Of a stretch of DNA of 64,000 nucleotides, positions 46,464 through 54,794 are shown piece by piece; position 1 is the first letter of the stretch, and each line of letters opens with the position of its first letter. Position numbers and translations under genes: made by a program. Below the pieces are notes generated by a model. It saw only the letters and a list, made by a program, of their open reading frames with translations. It did no database searches and was not told where the DNA came from. Source of the DNA: Streptomyces indicus (GTDB lineage: Bacteria > Actinomycetota > Actinomycetes > Streptomycetales > Streptomycetaceae); contig NZ_FNFF01000009.1 in NCBI RefSeq assembly GCF_900100315.1, positions 264,482 to 328,481 on the forward strand, given 5' to 3'.

Positions 46464-46949
46464 TCAGCCCTGCGGGTGGTGGGCCGGGATCGGGGGGAGT
46501 TCGCGGGTGCGCTCGTAGTCCGCGAGCATCTCGATGCGGCGGGTGTGGCGCTCCTCGCCGGAGTACGGCGTGCTGAGGAAGATCTCGACGAACTTCGTCG
46601 CCTCCTCCAGGGTGTGCATCCGGCCGCCGATGGACACGACGTTGGCGTTGTTGTGCTCGCGGCCGAGCGCGGCGGTCTGCTCGCTCCAGGCCAGGGCGCA
46701 GCGGATGCCCTCGACCTTGTTGGCGGCGATCTGCTCACCGTTGCCGGAGCCGCCGATCACGATGCCCAGGGCGTCCGGGTCCGCGGCCGTCTTCTCGGCG
46801 GCGCGCAGGCAGAACGGCGGGTAGTCGTCCTGGGCGTCGTAGATGTGCGGACCGCAGTCCACGGGCTCGTGGCCGTGGGCCTTGAGCCACTCGACGAGGT
46901 GGTTCTTGAGTTCGTAGCCGGCATGGTCGGAGCCGAGGTACACGCGCAT
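46464..46949 (-). CDS. rpiB: Ribose-5-phosphate isomerase B
   Basis: This 161-residue enzyme interconverts ribose-5-phosphate and ribulose-5-phosphate. The GSDHAGYELK N-terminus and the GGSGNGEQIAANK active-site loop are present. The actinobacterial form uses a Glu (here Glu72) where E. coli RpiB has a catalytic Cys, and this sequence follows that pattern. The ATG at 46947-46949 gives the typical length. Confidence 0.95.
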   Translation of the reverse strand: MRVYLGSDHAGYELKNHLVEWLKAHGHEPVDCGPHIYDAQDDYPPFCLRAAEKTAADPDALGIVIGGSGNGEQIAANKVEGIRCALAWSEQTAALGREHNNANVVSIGGRMHTLEEATKFVEIFLSTPYSGEERHTRRIEMLADYERTRELPPIPAHHPQG

Positions 46950-47113
46950 GGGTCCGAGTGTGGCACGTCGCCGAACGGGTAGTCGCGCCCGGGTGTCCAC
47001 CGCGGCTCTTTTCGCAAGGTCCTTGTGCAACGATCCGGAATCGGGACTTCCGACTCTGGCGTGGGACCGCTTAAATGCGAGGGCTCGTAACCCGAGAACC
47101 TAAGGATTCACGC

Positions 47114-48577
47114 ATGACCTCGCAACCGTCCCTTGCGAAGGAAGGCGTCAAGCAGCCCCACAAGGGCGACGACGTGTCCCTCGCCGACGGCTCCGGAGGC
47201 CCTGAAGGCTCCGACGGCCTCAAGGCCGGCCTCAAGAACCGCCACCTTTCGATGATCGCGATCGGCGGTGTGATCGGCGCCGGTCTGTTCGTCGGCTCCG
47301 GCTCCGGCATCGCCGCCGCCGGACCCGCCATCCTCATCTCGTACGCGCTCGTCGGCGTGCTCGTCGTCTTCGTGATGCGCATGCTCGGCGAGATGGCCGC
47401 CGCGAACCCGTCCTCGGGCTCCTTCTCGGAGTACGCGGACCGCGCGCTCGGCCGCTGGGCCGGCTTCACCATCGGCTGGCTGTACTGGTTCTTCTGGGTC
47501 GTGGTGCTGGCCGTCGAGGCCACCGCGGGCGCGGTGATCCTCGAGGGCTGGATCCCGGCCGTCCCGCAGTGGGGCTGGGCCCTGATCGTCATGGTGGTGC
47601 TCACCGCGACCAACCTGGTGTCGGTCGGCTCCTACGGCGAGTTCGAGTTCTGGTTCGCCGGCATCAAGGTCGTGGCCATCGCCGCGTTCGTGGTGATCGG
47701 CGGCCTGGCGGTGTTCGGTCTGCTGCCCGGCTCCGACAACCCCGGCGCGGGCTTCGCCCACCTCACGGACACGCAGGGCTTCCTGCCCAACGGCGCGGGC
47801 GCGATCCTCACCGGTGTCCTGATGGTGGTCTTCTCCTTCATGGGCAGCGAGATCGTCACGCTCGCGGCCGGCGAGTCCGAGGACCCGCAGCGCGCGGTCA
47901 CCAAGGCGACCAACAGCGTCATCTGGCGGATCGCCGTCTTCTACCTCGGTTCGATCTTCGTCGTCCTGACGCTGCTCCCCTGGAACGACAAGTCGATCGT
48001 CGAGAAGGGCAGTTACGTCGCGGCCCTGGACTCCATCGGCATCCCGCACGCCGGCCAGATCATGAACGTGATCGTCCTGACCGCCGTGCTCTCCTGCCTC
48101 AACTCGGGCCTGTACACGGCCTCCCGCATGGCGTTCTCGCTCGGTGAGCGCGGCGACGCCCCGAAGTCCTTCGCGAAGGTCGAGGGCAACGGTGTGCCGC
48201 GGACCGCGATCCTCGCGTCGGTCGTGTTCGGCTTCGTCGCGGTGGGGGCCAACTACTTCTGGGAGGACACCGTCTTCCAGTTCCTGCTCAACTCCTCCGG
48301 CGCCGTCGCCCTCTTCGTCTGGCTGGTCATCGCGATCACCCAGCTGAAGATGCGCGGGATCATCCTGAGCGAGGCCCCGGAGAAGCTGGTCGTGAAGATG
48401 TGGCTCTTCCCGTTCCTGACCTGGCTGACCATCGGCGGGATCGTCTTCATCTGCGGCTACATGCTGGTGGACGACGCGGGTCGCGAGCAGATGCTGCCCT
48501 CGCTGGGGGTCGCCGCCCTGGTCCTGGTGATCGCCGTGGCCCGCGACCGGATGCGGGCGGGCGCAGCCGAGCGCTGA
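47114..48577 (+). CDS. Amino-acid permease (APC/AAT family), copy 1
   Basis: This 487-residue transporter has twelve predicted helices. A cytoplasmic N-terminus of about 45 residues leads into the substrate-binding unwound helix (GGVIGAGLFVGSG). The amphipathic motif GEMAAANPSSGSFSEYADRALG is typical of the AAT group (GabP/AnsP/ProY-like). The substrate cannot be assigned. The ATG at 47114 follows AAGGA. A terminator hairpin follows, and bioY is convergent beyond it. Two paralogues lie at 49507 and 51062. Confidence 0.9.
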   Translation: MTSQPSLAKEGVKQPHKGDDVSLADGSGGPEGSDGLKAGLKNRHLSMIAIGGVIGAGLFVGSGSGIAAAGPAILISYALVGVLVVFVMRMLGEMAAANPSSGSFSEYADRALGRWAGFTIGWLYWFFWVVVLAVEATAGAVILEGWIPAVPQWGWALIVMVVLTATNLVSVGSYGEFEFWFAGIKVVAIAAFVVIGGLAVFGLLPGSDNPGAGFAHLTDTQGFLPNGAGAILTGVLMVVFSFMGSEIVTLAAGESEDPQRAVTKATNSVIWRIAVFYLGSIFVVLTLLPWNDKSIVEKGSYVAALDSIGIPHAGQIMNVIVLTAVLSCLNSGLYTASRMAFSLGERGDAPKSFAKVEGNGVPRTAILASVVFGFVAVGANYFWEDTVFQFLLNSSGAVALFVWLVIAITQLKMRGIILSEAPEKLVVKMWLFPFLTWLTIGGIVFICGYMLVDDAGREQMLPSLGVAALVLVIAVARDRMRAGAAER

Positions 48578-48592
48578 CCGTACGGAACACGC

Positions 48593-48629
48593 CGAAGCCC
48601 TCCCCGTGAGCTGCACGGGGAGGGCTTCG
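48593..48629. terminator. Bidirectional terminator between permease 1 and bioY
   Basis: A perfect 16-bp stem (48593-48608 with 48614-48629) has a 5-nt loop. Confidence 0.85.
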
Positions 48630-48652
48630 TCGTACGCGGAGGAGAAGGCGGT

Positions 48653-49237
48653 TCAGCCCTTGCGGCCCACCAGCTTCCACGCGGTCGGCAGCGCGCCCAT
48701 CGCCAGCGCGGCCTTGAGGGCGTCGCCGATCAGGAAGGGCACGACGCCCGCGGACAGCGCGGCCGGGAAGGACAGGCCCGTCGAGGCCATCAGCCACGGC
48801 ACGCCCACGGAGTAGATGACGGCGGAGCCGAGCACCATCGTGCCGGCGGTGCGCAGCACCGAGCGGTCGCCGCCGCGGCGGGCCAGTGCGCCCACCATGC
48901 CGGCGGCGAGCAGCATGCCGATCACGTAGCCGAAGGAGGCGCCGCCCCAGCCGGAGGTGCCGCCCTGGAAGACGGGCGCACCGGCCGCGCCGACCAGCGC
49001 GTAGAGCGCGAGCGAGAGCAGACCGCGGCGGGCGCCGAGCGCGGTGCCGACGAGCAGCGCGGCGAAGGTCTGGCCGGTGACGGGGACCGGGGAGCCGGGG
49101 ACCGGCACGGAGAGCTGCGCGGAGAGCGCGGTCAGCGCGGCGCCGCCCACCACCAGCGCGGCGTCGCGCACACGCGAGGCGGGCAGGAGGTCGGCGAGGA
49201 CCTCGCCGGGACGGGTCGCGACAGCTGCGGTGCTCAT
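48653..49237 (-). CDS. bioY: BioY biotin transporter S component
   Basis: This 194-residue membrane protein has six hydrophobic helices and the BioY signatures PVPVTGQTFAALL, GWGGASFGYVIGM and the long-loop GTSGWGG. BioY is the biotin-binding subunit of an ECF transporter; it can act alone or with EcfA and EcfT, which are not adjacent here. The ATG at 49235-49237 follows CTGGAG. A near-palindromic operator lies about 75 bp upstream. Confidence 0.92.
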   Translation of the reverse strand: MSTAAVATRPGEVLADLLPASRVRDAALVVGGAALTALSAQLSVPVPGSPVPVTGQTFAALLVGTALGARRGLLSLALYALVGAAGAPVFQGGTSGWGGASFGYVIGMLLAAGMVGALARRGGDRSVLRTAGTMVLGSAVIYSVGVPWLMASTGLSFPAALSAGVVPFLIGDALKAALAMGALPTAWKLVGRKG

Positions 49238-49309
49238 ACGGACTCCAGGGGGACGGGCAGGTGGGACCCCGCACGACACGGGTTCGGGACACCGTGACGC
49301 TATCCCAGC

Positions 49310-49327
49310 GGTCAACGCTCGTTCACC
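49310..49327 (-). promoter_or_regulatory. Near-perfect palindromic operator upstream of bioY
   Basis: GGTCAACGCTCGTTCACC reads as GGTnAACGnnCGTTnACC, with only the marked positions unpaired. On the minus strand TGAACG within it and TAGCGT 17 bp later could be the -35 and -10 of bioY, so a bound regulator would block the promoter. BioQ-type TetR repressors recognise GAAC-N-GTTC-like sites in actinobacteria. Assignment to BioQ is inference. Confidence 0.55.
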
Positions 49328-49506
49328 ATCAGCCGTCGACAAAGCGGCACTTGAGGCCTTCGTGAGGTCCGCACAAAAACTAGCCCGGGAGCCCGGGCCG
49401 GGTGACCTCCGTCACTAGGCGCTACGACGCCTGCTGACCGTTTTGCGCAAATCAGCGCACGCGGGCGAGACTGTAGGGTCCCGCCAATCCGTCCCGAGAG
49501 CCGACC

Positions 49507-50943
49507 ATGCACGAGACCCCGCCCGCAGGCCCCGCAGAACCGCAGGGCGCGAGCTCGCTGACCGAGGCCCCCGAGCCGCTCGGCCACGGCCTGAAGCAGC
49601 GCCATCTGACGATGCTCGGTCTCGGCGGCGTGATCGGCGCGGGCCTGTTCGTGGGCTCGGGCGCGGGCATCGCCGTCGCGGGCCCCGGCATCATCGTGTC
49701 GTATCTGATCGCGGGCGTGCTCGCGATGCTGGTGATGCGGATGCTCGGTGAGATGTCGGCGGCGGTCCCGGCCTCGGGTTCGTTCTCCGTGCACGCCGAG
49801 AAGGCGATCGGGCGCTGGGCCGGGTTCAGCACCGGCTGGCTCTACTGGTTCCTGCTCGTGGTGGTGCTCGCGGTCGAGGCCACCGCCGCGGCGCAGATCG
49901 CGCACGGCTGGGTGCCGGGTGTCGCACAGTGGGCCTGGGTGCTGATCTTCATGTCGGTGTTCACCGTGGCGAATCTGGTCGCGGTGCGGAACTTCGGCGA
50001 GTTCGAGTTCTGGTTCGCCGCGCTCAAGGTGTTCGCGATCGTGGCGTTCCTGCTGCTCGGCACCCTCGCGATCTTCGGGATCCTGCCCGACACCGACCCG
50101 GTCGGCTTCACCAACCTCACCGGCCAGGGCGGCTTCCTGCCGCACGGCTGGGAGGGCGTGATCTCCGGAGTGCTGGCGGTGATCTTCGCGTTCGGCGGTC
50201 TGGAGGTCGTCACCATCGCGGCCGCCGAGTCCGAGGACCCGGCCCGCTCGGTCTCGCGCGCGGTGCGCAGCGCGGTGTGGCGGATCCTCTTCTTCTACGT
50301 GGGCTCGATGCTGGTCATCGTGACCGTGCTGCCGTGGACCGCGCAGAGCGGCAAGGTGAGCCCGTACGTCACCGTGCTCGACGCGATCGGCATCCCCTCG
50401 GCGGGCCAGATCATGAACATCGTGGTCTTCGTGGCCCTGCTCTCGGCGCTGAACGCCAACGCGTACGGCTCCTCGCGGATGCTGTTCTCGCTGGCCGAAC
50501 GCGGGGACGCGCCCCGCGCCCTGCTCAAGGTCAGCCCCGGCGGTGTCCCGCGGGTCGCGGTCCTCGCCTCGGTCGCCTTCGGCTTCGTCTCCGTCCTGCT
50601 GAACCTGAAGTGGCCGGACTCGGTCTTCCACTACATGCTCAACGCGGTCGGCTCCGTGCTGATCTTCGTCTGGGCGCTCATCGCGGTCGCCCAGCTGCGG
50701 CTGCGCCGCCGCATCGAGCGCGAGGCACCGGAGAAGCTGATCCTCAAGATGTGGGCCTTCCCGTATCTGACGTGGGTGGCGCTGGCGGGCATGGCGGCGA
50801 TCGTGGGCCTGATGCTCACCGACGCGACGGCCCGCCCGCAGCTGCTGTGGTCGGGCGGCGCGACGCTGCTCGTGATCGCGGTCGCGCTCGTACGGGAGTC
50901 CGTGCACGGTCGGCGCGGGTCCGCACAGGACAAGCGGAAGTGA
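49507..50943 (+). CDS. Amino-acid permease (APC/AAT family), copy 2
   Basis: This 478-residue, twelve-helix permease is closely similar to its neighbours (GGVIGAGLFVGSGAG, GEMSAAVPASGSFSVHAEKA and NFGEFEFWFAALKV). It differs in ending with a short basic tail (RRGSAQDKRK). The substrate is unknown. It is read divergently from bioY and upstream of permease 3, from which 118 bp separate it. Confidence 0.9.
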   Translation: MHETPPAGPAEPQGASSLTEAPEPLGHGLKQRHLTMLGLGGVIGAGLFVGSGAGIAVAGPGIIVSYLIAGVLAMLVMRMLGEMSAAVPASGSFSVHAEKAIGRWAGFSTGWLYWFLLVVVLAVEATAAAQIAHGWVPGVAQWAWVLIFMSVFTVANLVAVRNFGEFEFWFAALKVFAIVAFLLLGTLAIFGILPDTDPVGFTNLTGQGGFLPHGWEGVISGVLAVIFAFGGLEVVTIAAAESEDPARSVSRAVRSAVWRILFFYVGSMLVIVTVLPWTAQSGKVSPYVTVLDAIGIPSAGQIMNIVVFVALLSALNANAYGSSRMLFSLAERGDAPRALLKVSPGGVPRVAVLASVAFGFVSVLLNLKWPDSVFHYMLNAVGSVLIFVWALIAVAQLRLRRRIEREAPEKLILKMWAFPYLTWVALAGMAAIVGLMLTDATARPQLLWSGGATLLVIAVALVRESVHGRRGSAQDKRK

Positions 50944-51042
50944 TCCCTCCAGGGGTGTGACCGCCCCGGTACCGCGCGTGAGCAAAGCGTCCGGATTCCG
51001 GTCGGCCCGTACACCTCAGCGGACCGACCGCCCAGACTGATC

Positions 51043-51058
51043 CCTTGCTTATGCAAGG
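51043..51058 (+). promoter_or_regulatory. Small hairpin over the ribosome-binding site of permease 3
   Basis: CCTTGC-TTAT-GCAAGG is a perfect 6-bp stem with a 4-nt loop whose descending arm contains the AAGG Shine-Dalgarno of the ATG at 51062. It could restrict translation, or be the operator of a DNA-binding regulator. Confidence 0.45.
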
Positions 51059-51061
51059 AAC

Positions 51062-52588
51062 ATGACACCCACGCACGTTACGGATCCCCCTGCGATGACT
51101 CCGCCCTCCGCATCCGCGCCCGCCAAGGACGCCCCGGCGACCGGTGCGGCAGCCGCCGATGCGCCGTCCGGCGCCGAAGCGCCCGCGCTCCGCCAAGGAC
51201 TCAAGCAGCGCCACCTGTCGATGATCGCGCTCGGCGGTGTGATCGGCGCCGGCCTGTTCGTCGGCTCGGCCTCGGCGATCGCCGCCGCCGGCCCGTCGAT
51301 CATCGTGGCGTACGCGATCTCCGGCGCCCTCGTCATGCTCGTGATGCGCATGCTCGGCGAGATGGCCGCCGCCAACCCGGCCTCCGGCTCCTTCTCGGTG
51401 CACGCCGAGAAGGCCATCGGACCGTGGGCCGGCTTCACGGCCGGCTGGTCGTTCTGGTTCCTGCTCTGCGTGGCCGTGGGCCTGGAGGGCATCGGTGCCG
51501 CGCAGATCGTCCACGGCTGGATACCGGGCGTCCCGGAGTGGGCGTTCGTCGCGCTGTTCATGCTGCTGTTCTGCGTCACGAACCTCATCTCCGTACGGAA
51601 CTTCGGTGAGTTCGAGTTCTGGTTCGCCACGCTCAAGGTGCTCGCGATCGTGGCCTTCCTGGTCATCGGTGTGCTCGCGATCCTGGGCGTGCTGCCCGGC
51701 TCGGACGCCAAGGCCCCGGGCCTGAGCCATCTGACCGGCGACGGCGGCTTCTTCCCGACCGGCACCGAGGGCCTGATCGTGGGCCTGCTCGCGTCGGTGT
51801 TCGCGTACGGCGGTCTGGAGACCGTCACGATCGCGGCCGCCGAGTCGGAGCACCCGGTCAAGGGCGTGGCGAAGGCCGTGCGCACCGCGATGTGGCGGAT
51901 CGCCCTCTTCTACGTGGGCTCCATGGCCGTCATCGTCACGCTCGTCCCGTGGAACGACCCGGCGCTCGCCTCCGGCAAGGGCTCGTACGTGGTGACCCTG
52001 GAGTACCTCGGGCTGCCCGCCGCCGGCCAGATCATGAACGTGGTCGTCCTGATCGCCCTGCTGTCCGCGATGAACGCCAACATCTACGGCGCCTCGCGCA
52101 TGGCCGGTTCGCTGGTCTCGCGCCGGCTCGGCCCGCCGGCCCTCGGCCGGATCTCGGGCGGCGTGCCGCGCATCGCGGTCATCGCCTCCTCGGCCTTCGG
52201 CTTCTTCAGCGTGCTGCTCAGCTACTGGTACCCGGAGACCATCTTCGCCTGGCTGCTCAACATGATCGGCGCGATCATCCTGGTCGTCTGGTTCTTCATC
52301 GCGGCGGCCCAGCTGCGGATGCGCCGCAAGCTCCAGCGCGAGGCGCCGGAGAAGCTGGTCGTGAAGATGTGGCTGTTCCCGTGGCTGACGTGGGTGGCTC
52401 TGGCCGGCATGGCCGTGGTCTTCGTCCTGATGGCACGCGAGGAGGGCACGCGGATCCAGCTGTACTACACGGGTGGTCTGACGGTGTTCCTCGCGGTGAT
52501 CGGCTACGCGCTGCAGCAGTCCAACAAGCTGAAGGACCTGGAGGCGAGGGTGGCGAAGTTGGCGGCGCGCGAGCCCGCCGGGTCCTGA
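51062..52588 (+). CDS. Amino-acid permease (APC/AAT family), copy 3
   Basis: This 508-residue permease has an Ala/Pro-rich N-terminus of about 45 residues before the first helix (GGVIGAGLFVGSASA). The middle is nearly identical in pattern to copies 1 and 2. The C-terminus forms a short charged helix (KLKDLEARVAKLAARE). The ATG at 51062 follows AAGGAAC; an in-frame ATG at 51095 is possible. A perfect terminator follows. The three permeases look like products of local duplication. Confidence 0.9.
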   Translation: MTPTHVTDPPAMTPPSASAPAKDAPATGAAAADAPSGAEAPALRQGLKQRHLSMIALGGVIGAGLFVGSASAIAAAGPSIIVAYAISGALVMLVMRMLGEMAAANPASGSFSVHAEKAIGPWAGFTAGWSFWFLLCVAVGLEGIGAAQIVHGWIPGVPEWAFVALFMLLFCVTNLISVRNFGEFEFWFATLKVLAIVAFLVIGVLAILGVLPGSDAKAPGLSHLTGDGGFFPTGTEGLIVGLLASVFAYGGLETVTIAAAESEHPVKGVAKAVRTAMWRIALFYVGSMAVIVTLVPWNDPALASGKGSYVVTLEYLGLPAAGQIMNVVVLIALLSAMNANIYGASRMAGSLVSRRLGPPALGRISGGVPRIAVIASSAFGFFSVLLSYWYPETIFAWLLNMIGAIILVVWFFIAAAQLRMRRKLQREAPEKLVVKMWLFPWLTWVALAGMAVVFVLMAREEGTRIQLYYTGGLTVFLAVIGYALQQSNKLKDLEARVAKLAAREPAGS

Positions 52589-52604
52589 CCCTCCCCCGCA
52601 CCCA

Positions 52605-52642
52605 GCGAAAGCCCCGCCCGGACACCCGGGCGGGGCTTTCGC
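52605..52642 (+). terminator. Terminator after permease 3
   Basis: A perfect 17-bp stem (52605-52621 with 52626-52642) has a 4-nt loop. Confidence 0.85.
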
Positions 52643-52684
52643 GTTCCCGCGATCATGACGCCCCCTATTGGTGCTAGCCTGCAC

Positions 52685-52701
52685 TTGCAACTAACTTGCA
52701 A
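52685..52701 (+). promoter_or_regulatory. Nur box at the sodF promoter
   Basis: TTGCAA-CTAAC-TTGCAA fits the half-site-N5-half-site arrangement reported for the nickel-responsive Fur-family repressor Nur at sodF in S. coelicolor (recalled). It lies just after a TAGCCT -10-like hexamer (52675-52680) and 45 bp before the sodF ATG, so it would cover the transcription start. Confidence 0.75.
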
Positions 52702-52746
52702 TAAGGACCTTGCGATGAGCGGCACCGCAGGAGGGGACCGATCGCC

Positions 52747-53394
52747 ATGCCCGTCTACACACTCCCTGAACTCCCGTACGACTACTCCGCACTCGCGCCC
52801 GTGATCAGCCCGGAGATCATCGAGCTGCACCACGACAAGCACCACGCGGCGTATGTGAAGGGGGCGAACGACACCCTGGAACAGCTCGCGGAGGCGCGGG
52901 ACAAGGAGACGTGGGGCGCGCTCAACGGCCTGGAGAAGAACCTGGCCTTCCACCTCTCCGGCCACATCCTGCACTCGATCTACTGGCAGAACATGACGGG
53001 CCCGAAGGAGGGCGGCGGCGAGCCGCTCGCGGCCGACGGCGTGGGCGAGCTCGCGGACGCGATCACCGAGTCCTTCGGCTCCTTCGCGGCCTTCAAGTCC
53101 CAGCTCACCAAGGCCTCGGCCACCACGCAGGGTTCGGGCTGGGGCGTGCTCGCGTACGAGCCGGTGAGCGGCCGCCTGATCGTCGAGCAGATCTACGACC
53201 ACCAGGGCAACGTCGGCCAGGGCTCCACGCCGATCCTCGTCTTCGACGCCTGGGAGCACGCCTTCTACCTCCAGTACAAGAACCAGAAGGTGGACTTCAT
53301 CGAGGCGATGTGGGCGGTCGTCAACTGGCAGGACGTGGCCCGCCGTTACGCGGCCGCGAAGGACCGCTCGTACAACCTGCTACTGGCGCCCTGA
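52747..53394 (+). CDS. sodF: Iron superoxide dismutase
   Basis: This 215-residue Fe/Mn-type superoxide dismutase has the metal ligands in ELHHDKHHAAYV (His), HLSGHILH (His), VFDAWEHAFYLQY (Asp and His) and the typical YTLPELPYDYSAL N-terminus. The Nur-type box argues that this is SodF, repressed when nickel is available and the nickel enzyme SodN is made. The ATG at 52747 follows GGAGGGG. The 3'UTR may release a small RNA (see 53395-53505). Confidence 0.95.
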   Translation: MPVYTLPELPYDYSALAPVISPEIIELHHDKHHAAYVKGANDTLEQLAEARDKETWGALNGLEKNLAFHLSGHILHSIYWQNMTGPKEGGGEPLAADGVGELADAITESFGSFAAFKSQLTKASATTQGSGWGVLAYEPVSGRLIVEQIYDHQGNVGQGSTPILVFDAWEHAFYLQYKNQKVDFIEAMWAVVNWQDVARRYAAAKDRSYNLLLAP

Positions 53395-53505
53395 CGCGCG
53401 CCGCAGCACCTATGACGCCCTGCTCGTGATCGTCTTCTCAACCTTCACGGGGCAGGCGGAGAGAAGGAGAGCCCCCGCGGTGACGTGAACCGCGGGGGCT
53501 CTCCT
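53395..53505 (+). ncRNA. Candidate s-SodF small RNA from the sodF 3'UTR
   Basis: In S. coelicolor the sodF 3'UTR is reported to be processed into a roughly 90-nt RNA that base-pairs with the sodN leader (recalled). Here the 3'UTR has a pyrimidine-rich segment, CGTCTTCTCAACCTTCAC (53431-53448). Its complement carries GAAGG, a Shine-Dalgarno-like core. A strong terminator hairpin ends it. The sodN gene is not in this window, so pairing could not be tested. Confidence 0.5.
53465..53505 (+). terminator. sodF terminator
   Basis: A perfect 17-bp stem (53465-53481 with 53489-53505) has a 7-nt loop. Confidence 0.85.
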
Positions 53506-53627
53506 AGCAGGAACGGTCGACGAGGACGCACACACCCCGAGGTCGGCCCCGACGCCTGAGCGCTCGGCGTGGACACCACACCCCTTGACCTTCGTGACCA
53601 GCGATCAGCTCCCTCGTTGCGTGGGTC

Positions 53628-54227
53628 ATGCACGCCACTCGCCGCCACCTGGGGCCGACGGCCGCCCTCGTCACCGCCTGCGTCCTCACTCTGGCCTCGA
53701 CTTCCGCACCGGCCACGGCGACTCAGGAACGGGCGGCGGCTCCCGCGAAGTGTCTGGGCGGGCGGGCCGACTCCCGGGGGCACTCCTCCGTCGACGGAGG
53801 CGAGATCGCCTGGGAGGACGGGACCTCGTACGACGACGCGCGTCGGCATGCCCACAAGGTGTGGTCCTCCAGCGGACTCGACCGGGTGAAGTTCCCGCAG
53901 GACGACGCCGGTCGGATCGCGGATTTGGAATGGTCGGACGTCAACAGGACCGCCGGCTTCTGGAAGGACCGCCTCGGACACTGGCAGGGGCGATCCGGCG
54001 CAGATGCCATCCGTCTGAACAGCGCCTATCTCGGCAGCGGCAAGCGCTACGGCACGAGGACCGAACGCCGCACCATCGCCGCCCACGAGTTGGGCCATGC
54101 CCTGGGCTTCTGCCACAAGGACTACGCCTGGTACGACACGCTGATGGCCCGCTACATCGGCAACATGGCCAGGGGCGGCAAGCCCAGCGCACAGGACCGC
54201 AGGAACTACCACCGGCTGTGGGGCTGA
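53628..54227 (+). CDS. Secreted matrixin-like metalloprotease
   Basis: This 199-residue exported protein has a Sec signal peptide (about residues 1-32, cleavage near ATA-TQE). It has the metzincin zinc site HELGHALGFCH (His153, Glu154, His157 and His163) and a candidate Met-turn (Met173 in TLMARY). The third ligand is His, unlike snapalysin, which has Asp, so it resembles matrixins rather than M7 proteases. Only one strongly hydrophobic segment is present, so it should be soluble outside the cell. The next gene starts 6 nt after its stop and is also exported. Confidence 0.8.
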   Translation: MHATRRHLGPTAALVTACVLTLASTSAPATATQERAAAPAKCLGGRADSRGHSSVDGGEIAWEDGTSYDDARRHAHKVWSSSGLDRVKFPQDDAGRIADLEWSDVNRTAGFWKDRLGHWQGRSGADAIRLNSAYLGSGKRYGTRTERRTIAAHELGHALGFCHKDYAWYDTLMARYIGNMARGGKPSAQDRRNYHRLWG

Positions 54228-54233
54228 AGCACG

Positions 54234-54770
54234 ATGAGGACGAGAACAACCCGCGCTGTCACGGCTGTCGCAGCCGCTGCCCTGGCCGGCACCGCGTGGA
54301 CCGTGTACGGCGGCTTTCGCGACGGCGTCGGCTCGGTCGCTGCCGGGGAATCGGCTACCGCGTACGATCCCGGCGACCCGCGCCAAGTCGCCGGGTCGGC
54401 GGACGACGTGTTCCATGCCGAGGTGCTGCGGCACACCGGGCGACGGGTCATCGCCGAGATCCCCTCCGACGTGTACGAGGTCCGGGTGCTGCACGCCTTC
54501 AAGGGCGGCCTGCGCGGCACCGTCACCATCACCGAGGACGTCGGGCACGGGCCCCTGACGCCGGGTGCGGCATACGTCCTCGCCACCGCCTCCTGGGCCG
54601 GCGAAGCCTCCGGCATGCACGCGCTTCTGGAGCACGACACCCCCGCGACACCCGATCTGAGCGCCCCGGCCTCCCCACCCGCGGGCCCCGCCGCGAGGGT
54701 CGGTGCCACGGTCGGCGAGTACTGGGAATGGGCCGTGGCGCACCAGGTCGACGTGACGCCCGACAGCTAG
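54234..54770 (+). CDS. Secreted or anchored protein of unknown function, possible NTR/TIMP-like fold
   Basis: This 178-residue protein has an N-terminal signal or anchor helix (about residues 7-27). A beta-rich domain follows, whose strand pattern (ADDVFHAEVL, then VYEVRVLHAFKGG, then TPGAAYVLATA) resembles bacterial netrin/TIMP-like OB folds. The N-terminal cysteines that TIMPs use for inhibition are absent. It lies 6 nt downstream of the metalloprotease gene and is surely co-transcribed with it, so it may bind, hold or inhibit that protease. This functional idea is inference only. Confidence 0.65.
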   Translation: MRTRTTRAVTAVAAAALAGTAWTVYGGFRDGVGSVAAGESATAYDPGDPRQVAGSADDVFHAEVLRHTGRRVIAEIPSDVYEVRVLHAFKGGLRGTVTITEDVGHGPLTPGAAYVLATASWAGEASGMHALLEHDTPATPDLSAPASPPAGPAARVGATVGEYWEWAVAHQVDVTPDS

Positions 54771-54794
54771 GGGTCCGCGCCCTGGCCCGTCCCC

